This document shows positions 1-5,944 of a stretch of DNA of 10,933 nt, piece after piece. The notes under the pieces are model-generated. The model did not search any database, was not told the DNA's origin, and worked only from the letters and a program-made list of their open reading frames with translations. The position numbers were made by a program, and so were the translations under genes. How positions within the stretch are numbered: the first letter of the stretch is position 1; every line of letters begins with the position of its first letter. Where the stretch lies: the NCBI GenBank assembly GCA_964549785.1, contig CAZJXA010000102.1, positions 1-10,933 of the forward strand. The letters run 5' to 3'. Origin of the DNA: JBEIUO01 sp964549785 (GTDB lineage Bacteria > Planctomycetota > Phycisphaerae > Phycisphaerales > UBA1924).

Positions 1-595
1 CGCAAAGCCTCTCGATCTCCGGCAAAATGTGCGAAGAAATCAGCAGTGTGCGGTCTCGCGCCAAGTCGGTCACCAACGACCGGGCCTCGCCGATCTGCGT
101 CGGATCCAATCCATTCGTCGGCTCGTCCAAGATGAGCACGGGCGGGTTATGAACGAGCACACTCGCCAACCCGACACGCTGCCGGTAGCCCTTGCTCAGC
201 GTACCGATCCGTCGATCCGCGACGTCGGCCACACGGCACCGTTCCAGAGCCCACCCCACCGCCTTCTTGCGATCCGGACGGCCCAGCCCGAAAAGCCGAC
301 ACCGGTACGTCAAGTACTCCCGGGCCCGCATCTCGGGATACATCGGGACCGTTTCCGGCAAATACCCGATCAGCCGGCGGGCCGCCAACGGTTGGTCGAT
401 TGTGTCATGCCCTTGAATGGTCACCTTCCCCCGGTCCGGGGCCAAAAATCCCGCGATCATCCGTATCGTCGTCGTCTTGCCGGCTCCGTTGGGCCCGAGG
501 AGCCCGGTCACCTTCCCGGGTTCGACGGCAAATGAAATCCCTTGGACCGCACGTACCGGTCCGAACGACTTGTGAATTCGGTCAACCTCGATCAT
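1..595 (-). CDS. ABC transporter ATP-binding protein (GldA/ABC-2 type), 3' end outside window
   Basis: Cytoplasmic ATPase subunit of an ABC transporter, which would power a membrane permease encoded outside the window. Reading the minus strand from the ATG at 595 gives 198 residues without a stop before the edge. All nucleotide-binding motifs are present in order: Walker A GPNGAGKTT (34-42), Q-loop region IGYLPE (76-81) with Glu in place of the usual Gln, signature LSKGYRQR (133-140), Walker B plus catalytic Glu LILDEP (154-159), D-loop GLD (162-164) and H-loop His189. The YLPE Q-loop and 'LSKGYRQRVGLA' signature are typical of the GldA/ABC-2 exporter group, for which I expect about 240-310 residues, so the C-terminal part is missing only because the window ends. 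An in-frame TAA lies four codons upstream of the ATG, so no earlier start is possible. The transported substrate cannot be told from this subunit. It is divergent from the PAS-GAF-receiver gene. Confidence 0.95.
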   Translation of the reverse strand, partial: MIEVDRIHKSFGPVRAVQGISFAVEPGKVTGLLGPNGAGKTTTIRMIAGFLAPDRGKVTIQGHDTIDQPLAARRLIGYLPETVPMYPEMRAREYLTYRCRLFGLGRPDRKKAVGWALERCRVADVADRRIGTLSKGYRQRVGLASVLVHNPPVLILDEPTNGLDPTQIGEARSLVTDLARDRTLLISSHILPEIERLC

Positions 596-895
596 CTCGA
601 CGAGTTATCGGGGATTCATCCCGCAAAGCCACACCGAACCGTCCGATTCGGCACGAAATACGCCCGAAACGCCGCCGAAAATGCATCAGCAGGCGGGTCT
701 TCCCGTATCGACGCAAGGCCGTTCGGCCGCTGACGCGCAAGGGGGTTGTTCAAACTTGCCGCCGAGTACGCGAGGAGGATCAGGGGATCAACCCCAGTTC
801 AACACATGCGCGCAACGTCTCATCAGGCTCCGGTGCTCAGCAATTTCGACTCTCTAGGCCCGCCCGATCTCTCTGCGTTCATATGCTTGCGTGGG
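596..895. other. 300-bp divergent intergenic region, no gene recognised
   Basis: This stretch separates the start of the minus-strand ABC ATPase from my chosen start of the plus-strand signalling gene, so it should hold both promoters. I found no convincing -35/-10 pair on either strand. The plus frame of the signalling gene stays open through 746-895, but that part is poorer in third-position GC and looks non-coding. A GAGGAGG at 772-778 resembles a ribosome binding site, but no ATG, GTG or TTG follows at a suitable distance. A short hairpin, CCGAA with TTCGG around an 8-nt loop, lies near 635-655. Confidence 0.5.
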
Positions 896-2557
896 ATGAT
901 CACCGTCAATGTCCGCACGGACACGCCGTTAGAGTTGTGTGGAGGTCCGGCCCAATCCGCCGGCAACCGGATGCAGTCAGGTCTATCCGTCATTCAGACC
1001 GCGGCCGGGCCGAGCGTCCCTTCGGTCGGCGTTCTGGCGGTTTCCTTGCTCAACGCCATCGGCGAGGGCGTGGCCCTCTCGACGCGCTCCGGCACCATCA
1101 TGTGGTCCAACGACCTCTTCCAGCGGCTCGGCAGCGCGCTGCGCGAACGGATCGCCACCGCCTGCCGCCGCTTCGACGCCGAGCACCCCGTCTTGCCACC
1201 GGACGCCGACGACCACGCGGCCCTCGCCGATCCGCGGACCGATGTCCTGATGGCCGACGAAAACCGCTTCTTCGAGATCGGCGTCATGCCCGCTCCGCTC
1301 ATGACGCTGCAGCGCGAGGACGGCGGCACCGAGCCCCTCCACGGGCTGGTGATCGCCGTGCGCGACGTCACCGTTTCCAAGCGGCTCCAGCACAAGATGA
1401 ACGCGATCGATCAGGCCGGCGGCGAGATCCTCCGCTTCGATGCCGACGCCGTTCGCAAGTTCAACTCGCACGAACGCCTGAAGTTGATCGAAGAGAAGAT
1501 CATCCGCTACGCCCGCGACCTCCTCTCCTTCGATCATTTCGCGATCCGCCTCCTCGATGAGCGATCCGGCAAACTCGAACTCGTGATGGGCTACGGCCTC
1601 CCCCCGGAATTCGATTCCTTCGAGATCCGGCCCGCCCTCGAGGGCCACGGCATCTCCGGCTACGTCGCCGCCTCCGGCCGCAGTTACATCGCGAATGACA
1701 CCACGACGGACGCCCTCTACCTGCCCGGCGTCACCGGGGCCAGTTCCTCGCTCACCGTCCCGTTGCGACTGCACGACAAAGTCATCGGGATCATGAACGT
1801 CGAAAGCCTTCAGCCCGATGCCTTCGATGAAGAGGACCGCCAACTCGGAGAGATTTTCGCCCGCTACATCGCCTTGGCCCTTCACATGCTCGACCTGCTC
1901 GTCGTGGAGCGCAGCACCACCAACATGTCCGTCAGCGGTCGCATGACCGACGAACTCGCCGAGCCCCTCCAGGACATCGCGCACGAGGTGGACCTTCTCC
2001 AGGCCCACGGCCCGCACGATGATGAAACCCGCAGCCACCTCGACCGCATCGAACGCGACCTCGAATCGATCCGCAGCCGCATCAAAAACTGCGCGGCCGG
2101 CCCGTCCACCCTCCTCGGGGTCGAGCAGGCACTCGCCGATAAATCCACCGACCCCATCCTTGCCGGCAAGCGCATTCTCATTTCCGACGACGAGCCCCGA
2201 ATCCGCCAGATCATCGGCTCCGTCCTCAAAAACCGCGGCTGCCACGTCACCGTGTGCGAGAACGGGGCCAAAGCCATCGAGGCCATGCTCGCCGCCGGAC
2301 CCCACTATTACCAACTCGTGCTTTCCGACATTCGCATGCCCGACAAAAACGGCTACGAAGTCTTTGCCGCCTCGCGCAAGCACAACCCCGATTCTCCCGT
2401 CATCCTCATGACCGGGTTCGGCTACGACCCGCACCACAGCATCGTCCGGGCCTCCCAAGAAGGCCTTCAGAGCGTCCTCTTCAAGCCTTTCCAGGTCGAG
2501 CGCCTGCTCGACGAAGTGCGTAAGGCCCTCACCGCGAAAGCCCCCGCGACACCGTGA
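896..2557 (+). CDS. PAS-GAF-receiver domain signalling protein without a kinase ATPase domain
   Basis: Predicted cytoplasmic signalling protein of 553 residues with no membrane segment. Domains in order: a PAS-like region (about 46-160, beginning VSLLNAIGEGVALS), a GAF domain (about 185-330, containing LERGHGISG-like and SSLTVPL segments), a helical stretch (about 345-400), and a complete receiver domain (about 424-548). The receiver has its acidic residues DDE (431-433), phospho-acceptor Asp478 in SDIRMPDKNG, Thr506 in LMTGF and Lys530 in FKPF. The helical stretch contains DELAEPLQDI (352-361), which resembles a histidine-kinase H-box but has Asp where the phospho-His should be. No N, G1 or G2 ATPase boxes follow, and there is no output domain, so it probably senses through PAS/GAF and is phosphorylated by a separate kinase. 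The start is uncertain: the frame is open from a TTG at 746, with ATGs at 806, 896 and 971 and no good ribosome binding site at any. The PAS domain begins after all of them. Confidence 0.85.
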   Translation: MITVNVRTDTPLELCGGPAQSAGNRMQSGLSVIQTAAGPSVPSVGVLAVSLLNAIGEGVALSTRSGTIMWSNDLFQRLGSALRERIATACRRFDAEHPVLPPDADDHAALADPRTDVLMADENRFFEIGVMPAPLMTLQREDGGTEPLHGLVIAVRDVTVSKRLQHKMNAIDQAGGEILRFDADAVRKFNSHERLKLIEEKIIRYARDLLSFDHFAIRLLDERSGKLELVMGYGLPPEFDSFEIRPALEGHGISGYVAASGRSYIANDTTTDALYLPGVTGASSSLTVPLRLHDKVIGIMNVESLQPDAFDEEDRQLGEIFARYIALALHMLDLLVVERSTTNMSVSGRMTDELAEPLQDIAHEVDLLQAHGPHDDETRSHLDRIERDLESIRSRIKNCAAGPSTLLGVEQALADKSTDPILAGKRILISDDEPRIRQIIGSVLKNRGCHVTVCENGAKAIEAMLAAGPHYYQLVLSDIRMPDKNGYEVFAASRKHNPDSPVILMTGFGYDPHHSIVRASQEGLQSVLFKPFQVERLLDEVRKALTAKAPATP

Positions 2558-2587
2558 GCCGGGTGTCGTCCTCCCTATGTTCGGCCA

Positions 2588-2613
2588 TAAAAAACCCGGC
2601 ATGAGCCGGGCTT
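2588..2613 (-). terminator. Intrinsic terminator of rpsT
   Basis: On the minus strand a GC-rich stem CCCGGC-TCAT-GCCGGG (2595-2610) is followed at once by six T's (complement of 2589-2594). Flanking bases AAG/TTT can extend the stem by a wobble and two A-T pairs. It lies about 30 bp past the rpsT stop. In the plus direction no U-tract follows the stem, so it is one-directional and is not expected to stop transcription from the signalling gene that ends at 2557. Confidence 0.9.
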
Positions 2614-2644
2614 GGCCGTCATATCCGATTACACAACCGACGAC

Positions 2645-2947
2645 TCACGCTTTCTTCGCGGCGTGACCGTGATGCGCCAGCCCGAGCACCTTCGCCTTCA
2701 GGCGGGCGTTCAACCGGCTCTTTCGGCGAGAGGCCTGATTCTTGTGAATCACACCCTTCTGGGCGGTGCGGTCGATGATCTTCGTCAACTTCCGGAACGA
2801 CTCCTTGGCGGTGTCGTTCGATCCGTGCAGAATCTGCTCCTGAAATTCCTTCAGTGCTTCGCGCATCGTCGCCAAGCGCCAGCGGTTGGTCGCCCGGTGT
2901 GCGGCGTTCTGACGGACGGCCTTCTTTGCGGTGCGGGAATGAGCCAT
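2645..2947 (-). CDS. rpsT: 30S ribosomal protein S20
   Basis: Primary 16S-rRNA-binding protein of the small ribosomal subunit. The 100-residue product is Lys/Arg-rich and all-helical in character. It has the S20 N-terminus MAHSRTAKKAVRQN followed by HRATNRWRLATMREALKEF, and the central IDRTAQKGVIHKNQASRRKS segment, which is the conserved S20 core. It is slightly longer than the usual 85-90 residues because of a His/Ala/Lys tail. The ATG at 2947 gives the canonical N-terminus. A weak purine run, AAAGG, lies a little further upstream than ideal. The gene stands alone with its own candidate promoter and a strong terminator. S20 is known to regulate its own translation in Escherichia coli; the leader of about 70 nt inferred here would leave room for that, but no mechanism is visible. 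Confidence 0.98.
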   Translation of the reverse strand: MAHSRTAKKAVRQNAAHRATNRWRLATMREALKEFQEQILHGSNDTAKESFRKLTKIIDRTAQKGVIHKNQASRRKSRLNARLKAKVLGLAHHGHAAKKA

Positions 2948-3025
2948 GCTGGTTTCAGTCGCCTTTCAATCGGGGAGAACAGAGTTGGGAATACCACCGG
3001 AGAGCGATCCCCCAGCAGAGTCGGG

Positions 3026-3054
3026 ATTCTTCGCCGATCACCCGACAAAATCAA
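3026..3054 (-). promoter_or_regulatory. Candidate sigma70-type promoter for rpsT
   Basis: On the minus strand TTGATT (3054-3049) and AAGAAT (3031-3026) are separated by exactly 17 bp. Each matches four of six bases of the TTGACA/TATAAT consensus. Transcription would start near 3018, leaving a leader of about 70 nt before the rpsT ATG. It was found by eye in an intergenic region known to need a promoter, so it is plausible but unproven. Confidence 0.35.
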
Positions 3055-3074
3055 GTCCCAAACCCCCCGAACCC

Positions 3075-3103
3075 TTGCCGACAGACCTTTCGCGGATTAT
3101 TGT
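3075..3103 (+). promoter_or_regulatory. Candidate sigma70-type promoter for tRNA-Arg
   Basis: TTGCCG (3075-3080) and TATTGT (3098-3103) are separated by 17 bp, each matching four of six consensus bases. Initiation near 3110 would give a 5' leader of about 30 nt before the mature tRNA at 3140. It lies back to back with the candidate rpsT promoter, in the same 192-bp gap. Confidence 0.3.
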
Positions 3104-3139
3104 CCCCCTCCTGACGGCGGCGACGCTGCCTAAAGGCTT

Positions 3140-3213
3140 GCGGGCGTAGCTCAATTGGATAGAGCACCTGACTACGGATCAGGAGGTTAGGGGTTCGACT
3201 CCCTTCGCCCGCG
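3140..3213 (+). tRNA. tRNA-Arg (anticodon ACG)
   Basis: A complete cloverleaf of 74 nt can be folded by eye. The acceptor is GCGGGCG with CGCCCGC, seven perfect pairs. The D stem is GCTC with GAGC, the anticodon stem CCTGA with TCAGG around loop CTACGGA, the variable loop AGGTT, and the T stem AGGGG with CCCTT around TTCGACT. Loop positions 34-36 read ACG, so it decodes CGN arginine codons, with A34 probably edited to inosine as in other bacteria. The discriminator is G3213. CCA is not encoded and must be added by a nucleotidyltransferase. Six T's (3214-3219) follow the discriminator directly. Confidence 0.98.
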
Positions 3214-3239
3214 TTTTTTCTGTCCCCGGAACCCGAAGT

Positions 3240-3437
3240 TCAGCGACCGTCGTTTTCGCTTGGAAGTTCGGGCGCGGCCATCACGATCTTCTTCCCTTTG
3301 CACGTCGGACAGGGCACGAAACCCGACCCCTTGGCCCACCGCCCGTCCCTCAAAAGGGTGTCCTCAGCGGCGAGTTTCCCCTTGCCCTCGCAGGTCGGGC
3401 ATGTCCGGATGCTGAATTGCCCGGCGAATTTCAGCAC
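3240..3437 (-). CDS. Small protein with two CxxCxG zinc-binding motifs
   Basis: A 65-residue hypothetical protein. It carries CPTCEGKG (Cys13, Cys16) and CPTCKGKK (Cys43, Cys46), 26 residues apart. The first is an exact CxxCxGxG repeat as found in the DnaJ zinc-binding region; the second differs in the last position. Four cysteines in two knuckles could bind one zinc ion, which suggests a zinc-ribbon-like fold. The function is unknown. There is no J-domain or other DnaJ part here. The start is a GTG at 3437; no ATG lies upstream, and the frame is open only 21 codons further back, to a TGA at 3501-3503. No clear ribosome binding site is seen. The gene lies downstream of the OmpH-like gene on the same strand after a 211-bp gap, and is convergent with tRNA-Arg. 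Paired Cys motifs and the compact layout make coding likely. Confidence 0.7.
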   Translation of the reverse strand: MLKFAGQFSIRTCPTCEGKGKLAAEDTLLRDGRWAKGSGFVPCPTCKGKKIVMAAPELPSENDGR

Positions 3438-3480
3438 TGATTCGGACGCACCGTTCTCAAAAGTTTTCCGCTGCCAACGC

Positions 3481-3504
3481 TTGAACCCGTCTCGTAGGGT
3501 TCAA
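3481..3504. repeat. Perfect 8-bp inverted repeat with an adjacent direct repeat
   Basis: TTGAACCC (3481-3488) and GGGTTCAA (3497-3504) form a perfect palindrome around an 8-nt spacer. GTTCAAC occurs at 3499-3505 and again at 3510-3516 with 4 nt between. The element sits 44 bp upstream of the GTG of the small zinc-motif gene, in the gap after the OmpH-like gene. It could be an operator for a dimeric regulator or an RNA hairpin. No T-tract follows on either strand, so it is not a standard terminator. The function is inferred only from position and symmetry. Confidence 0.55.
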
Positions 3505-3566
3505 CTGTAGTTCAACCGCCGCGTTCCAAGGTCTGGCAGCCGGTGCTCGTTTGCTCCGAAGCCGCA

Positions 3567-3583
3567 CTCGGGCCAAGCCCGAG
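3567..3583. repeat. GC-rich hairpin after the OmpH-like gene
   Basis: CTCGGGC (3567-3573) and GCCCGAG (3577-3583) form a perfect 7-bp stem with a 3-nt loop, about 65 bp past the stop of the OmpH-like gene on the minus strand. No U-tract follows it on either strand, so it may stabilise the 3' end of the transcript or assist Rho-dependent stopping rather than act as an intrinsic terminator. Confidence 0.4.
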
Positions 3584-3648
3584 CGCTTCATCGCCGCGTT
3601 TGCCTGGTTGCGGCAAAAAACCTTCACACCCGCGCTTCCCTGCCGCGG

Positions 3649-4389
3649 TTATTTCGGGGTTGCGGGCGCGGTTTCCGGGGTTGCCGTCGGTGCCGCCGCA
3701 TCGGGCGTTCCCGTCGCGGCCGGGGTCGGCTGCACCGCGGGCACCGGTTCGAGCACAACATTCTCAAGCCCAAACTGCTTGATCAACCGTTCCGTCAGGT
3801 CATCCGCCGCCGCGCTCTTCAGCAGCGGACGGGCGATAATCTCCTGCACGGCGCCGGCAACGTTGTTCGAGTTGATCTTCGCTCCCTCGCCGCGGCTGAC
3901 AATGACATGGGTGTATCCGAGTTCCGCCGCCAGCGAGTTCGCGGCATCGACCGTCAACCGGTAAGCCTCGGTCACCTGATTGGTGTTGAACTGCTCTATC
4001 TCGCCTTGGGCCGTATTTCGAGACTGCTCAAATTCGCGTTGCTTGGCCTGGAATTGTTGCTGAAGCGGCGCGAACTCCGGGCTCTGCTGGGTGAGCCCCT
4101 GTCCTTGTTTCTCGATCAGACTCAACTCGCCGATCAGCGCTTTCAACTGGGTGTCAAACTTCTGCGCGTTCTCGATGTTCGCGGGCTTGTACCGATCCGA
4201 CTCAAGGAATCGGGCCACGATACCCAGCACATCAACGCTCGCGATGCGCGCGGGCTCGACCTGAATCGCCGCGGCGGGCGACGCCGCTGCGCGATTCGCG
4301 CCATTCATCCCCAGCGTGTTGGCCGCCAGGCCGGCGCCGAGACAGAGTGCGAGGGCGGTGTAGGTGACGAATCGTTCGGTCTGGCGCAT
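3649..4389 (-). CDS. OmpH/Skp-family periplasmic protein with Pro/Ala/Thr-rich tail
   Basis: Predicted exported protein of 246 residues, resembling the Skp/OmpH chaperones that hold outer-membrane proteins in the periplasm. An N-terminal signal peptide (about 1-36, hydrophobic core TALALCLGAGLAA) is followed by a beta strand, IASVDVLGIVARFLES (about 49-64). A long Gln/Glu-rich helix suited to a coiled coil (about 75-145) carries QQQFQAKQREFEQSR. The protein ends with the strand THVIVSRG (160-167) and a terminal helix. This strand-coiled coil-strand order is the OmpH pattern. Residues 213-246 form a low-complexity Pro/Ala/Thr tail that ordinary Skp lacks. The ATG at 4389 has GGAG (4399-4402) nine bases upstream and begins right at the signal peptide, so I prefer it to the longer open frame. 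Unlike the usual skp setting, no bamA or lpxD neighbour is present. Confidence 0.85.
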   Translation of the reverse strand: MRQTERFVTYTALALCLGAGLAANTLGMNGANRAAASPAAAIQVEPARIASVDVLGIVARFLESDRYKPANIENAQKFDTQLKALIGELSLIEKQGQGLTQQSPEFAPLQQQFQAKQREFEQSRNTAQGEIEQFNTNQVTEAYRLTVDAANSLAAELGYTHVIVSRGEGAKINSNNVAGAVQEIIARPLLKSAAADDLTERLIKQFGLENVVLEPVPAVQPTPAATGTPDAAAPTATPETAPATPK

Positions 4390-4565
4390 CGTGGTAAACT
4401 CCGAAAACGTGGTCGTTGTGTGAACAGCCGAACAGGATCGTAGCCAAACCGAGAGTGGCGGCGGCAAACCTTCCAAAACGCCCGTCTCGGTATAGTCCCC
4501 CCGCTCCACTTCTCCGCACTCCACTCTCCCCGCGCCACCATCGGCGATTCCAAAGGTCAACCCTC
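4390..4565. promoter_or_regulatory. Divergent promoter region, OmpH-like gene and M29 aminopeptidase
   Basis: This 176-bp gap lies between two start codons pointing away from each other, so both promoters should be here. For the plus-strand gene TATAGT (4491-4496) matches five of six -10 bases, but no good -35 box stands at 16-18 bp. For the minus-strand gene no convincing pair was found. Ribosome binding sites are visible at each end: GGAG (4399-4402, minus) and AAAGG (4552-4556, plus, eight to nine bases before the ATG). Confidence 0.35.
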
Positions 4566-5702
4566 ATGCCCGATCCGCGTCACACCAAGCTCGCCGACAT
4601 CCTTGTCAACTACTCCGTCCGCGTGAAAAAAGGCGACCTTGTCGCCATCGCCGCCGAGCCCGGCGCGATGCCCCTCACCCTCGCCGTCACCGCCGCCGTC
4701 ATCAAGGCCGGCGGCAATCCTTTCTGGTTGCCGCGCTCCGAAGAGTTCACTGAGACGCTCCTCACCCACGGTAGCGATGAGCAGATTCAGTTCTGCTCAC
4801 CCCTGCTGATCGAAACGATGCAGAAGATCGACTGCCAGATCGGGTTCTGGTGCCAACTCAACACCCGATTCATGAGCCGCTTCGATCCCGCGAAAGCGGC
4901 GCTCCTTCAACAAGGTCGCCGCCCGTGGTTCAAGACCTTTATGGACCGTTCCGCGGCGGGTTCGCTCCGCTGGGTTGGCACCGCCTACCCAACCAACGCC
5001 AGTGCACAAGACGCCGAAATGAGCCTTACCCAATACGAGGACTTTGTCTTTCGCGCAGGCCTCCTCCACCTCGATGACCCCGCCGCGGCCTGGGGCAAAA
5101 TCCGTGACCGCCAGAAGCAGGTATGCGACTACCTGAACACTAAAAAGTCGGTCCGCATGACAGCCCCCGCCGGCCACGGCCACGACGGCACCGACCTGAC
5201 CGTCAGCGTCGACGGCTCGACCTGGATCAACTGTTGCGGCGAGTCAAACTTTCCCGACGGCGAAGTCTTCGCCGGTCCGAAGGGCGTCGAGGGCCATGTC
5301 AACTACACCTTCCCCGCCGTCTACAACGGGCGCGAGGTCGAGGGCGTGCGGCTTGCGTTCAAGGGCGGACGTGTCGTGGAAGCCTCGGCCCGAAAAGGCG
5401 AAGACTATCTCTTCAAAATGCTGGACCAGGATGCGGGAGCCCGTGTCCTCGGCGAGATCGCGATCGGCACCAACTATGGAATCAAGGACTTCTCCAAGAA
5501 CACCCTTTTCGACGAGAAAATCGGGGGCACATTCCACGCGGCCGTGGGTGCCGGATACCCCGAGTCCGGCAGTTCCAATGAGAGCGGACTGCACTGGGAC
5601 ATGGTCTGCGATCTCCGCTCCGGCGGCTCTATCTTCGCCGACGGCGAAGAGTTCCATAGAGACGGCAAATTCCTCCGCGCCGGATGGCCGGGCCCCGAGT
5701 AA
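4566..5702 (+). CDS. M29-family metallo-aminopeptidase
   Basis: Predicted cytosolic exopeptidase that removes N-terminal residues from peptides, in the AmpS/AmpT/aminopeptidase T family (MEROPS M29). The product has 378 residues, within the family's usual range of about 365-415. The C-terminal half carries the expected metal-binding and catalytic pattern: Glu233 in FPDGEVF, Glu297 in GEIAIGTNYGI, His324 in GTFHAAVG, Tyr331 in GYPES, and His343 and Asp345 in LHWDMVCDL. These correspond to the Glu, Glu, His, Tyr, His and Asp set known for M29 enzymes, which bind two metal ions. The N-terminal half has the family's KLADILVNYSVRVKKGD opening. The ATG at 4566 follows AAAGGT at a spacing of eight and starts exactly at the conserved N-terminus, so the longer frame from 4416 is not used. 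There is no signal peptide. It is transcribed divergently from the OmpH-like gene. Confidence 0.95.
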   Translation: MPDPRHTKLADILVNYSVRVKKGDLVAIAAEPGAMPLTLAVTAAVIKAGGNPFWLPRSEEFTETLLTHGSDEQIQFCSPLLIETMQKIDCQIGFWCQLNTRFMSRFDPAKAALLQQGRRPWFKTFMDRSAAGSLRWVGTAYPTNASAQDAEMSLTQYEDFVFRAGLLHLDDPAAAWGKIRDRQKQVCDYLNTKKSVRMTAPAGHGHDGTDLTVSVDGSTWINCCGESNFPDGEVFAGPKGVEGHVNYTFPAVYNGREVEGVRLAFKGGRVVEASARKGEDYLFKMLDQDAGARVLGEIAIGTNYGIKDFSKNTLFDEKIGGTFHAAVGAGYPESGSSNESGLHWDMVCDLRSGGSIFADGEEFHRDGKFLRAGWPGPE

Positions 5703-5893
5703 GCGCGGCATCCCCCTCCCATCCAACATGGGGAGCGGCCGGGGGTGGTGCTACGTCCTCCGCCACCGCCCTCGACCAACGTGCGTCCGCTTCCACCCCG
5801 CGCGGGCCGTCCAACGCTCGCCAAGAAACTCGCGTGTCATGGAACGCTTTGCGTCTTCACCGGTATGACTTCAAGGCGGGGTGATCCGCGATT

Positions 5894-5923
5894 GCGACCA
5901 CCACCACCGTTCCGTTCGGTCGC
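5894..5923. repeat. Imperfectly spaced inverted repeat before the serine hydrolase
   Basis: GCGACC (5894-5899) and GGTCGC (5918-5923) form a 6-bp palindrome with an 18-nt spacer, ending 10 bp before the ribosome binding site of the next gene. It may be a weak leader hairpin or chance. The rest of the 242-bp gap 5703-5944 holds GC-rich runs after the aminopeptidase stop, but no intrinsic terminator with a U-tract and no promoter I can support. Confidence 0.25.
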
Positions 5924-5933
5924 CCCTCGTCTT

Positions 5934-5939
5934 GGAGGT
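5934..5939 (+). promoter_or_regulatory. Strong ribosome binding site that fixes a TTG start
   Basis: GGAGGT lies six bases (counted from GGAGG) before the TTG at 5945. This is the best Shine-Dalgarno match in the window, and the codons right after the TTG encode a signal peptide. Together they support TTG as the true start of the serine hydrolase. Confidence 0.8.
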
Positions 5940-5944
5940 GTTCC

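Noticed and set aside
400..1560. A 386-codon plus-strand frame bridging the ABC ATPase and the signalling gene
   Set aside because: Its product is Arg/Ser/Pro-rich and overlaps two well-supported genes in other frames, the usual mark of a shadow frame.
983..2602. A 539-codon open frame antisense to the PAS-GAF-receiver gene
   Set aside because: GC-rich coding DNA often leaves the antisense frame open. The product is a Gly/Val/Asp/Glu-biased mixture with no domain, while the plus strand encodes clear GAF and receiver motifs.
2612..3133. A 173-codon plus-strand frame over rpsT
   Set aside because: It is antisense to an unmistakable S20 gene and crosses its promoter and terminator region.
3240..3503. 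Internal duplication in the small zinc-motif gene (TLRDG upstream of the start versus TLLRDG within it)
   Set aside because: The similarity is only a few residues and the DNA does not align beyond them, so it is probably chance.
3600..3648. Intrinsic terminator for the OmpH-like gene using the T6 run at 3615-3620 (minus)
   Set aside because: The nearest stem, CCGCG with CGCGG, ends about nine bases before the T-run and has only five pairs, too weak and too distant to call.
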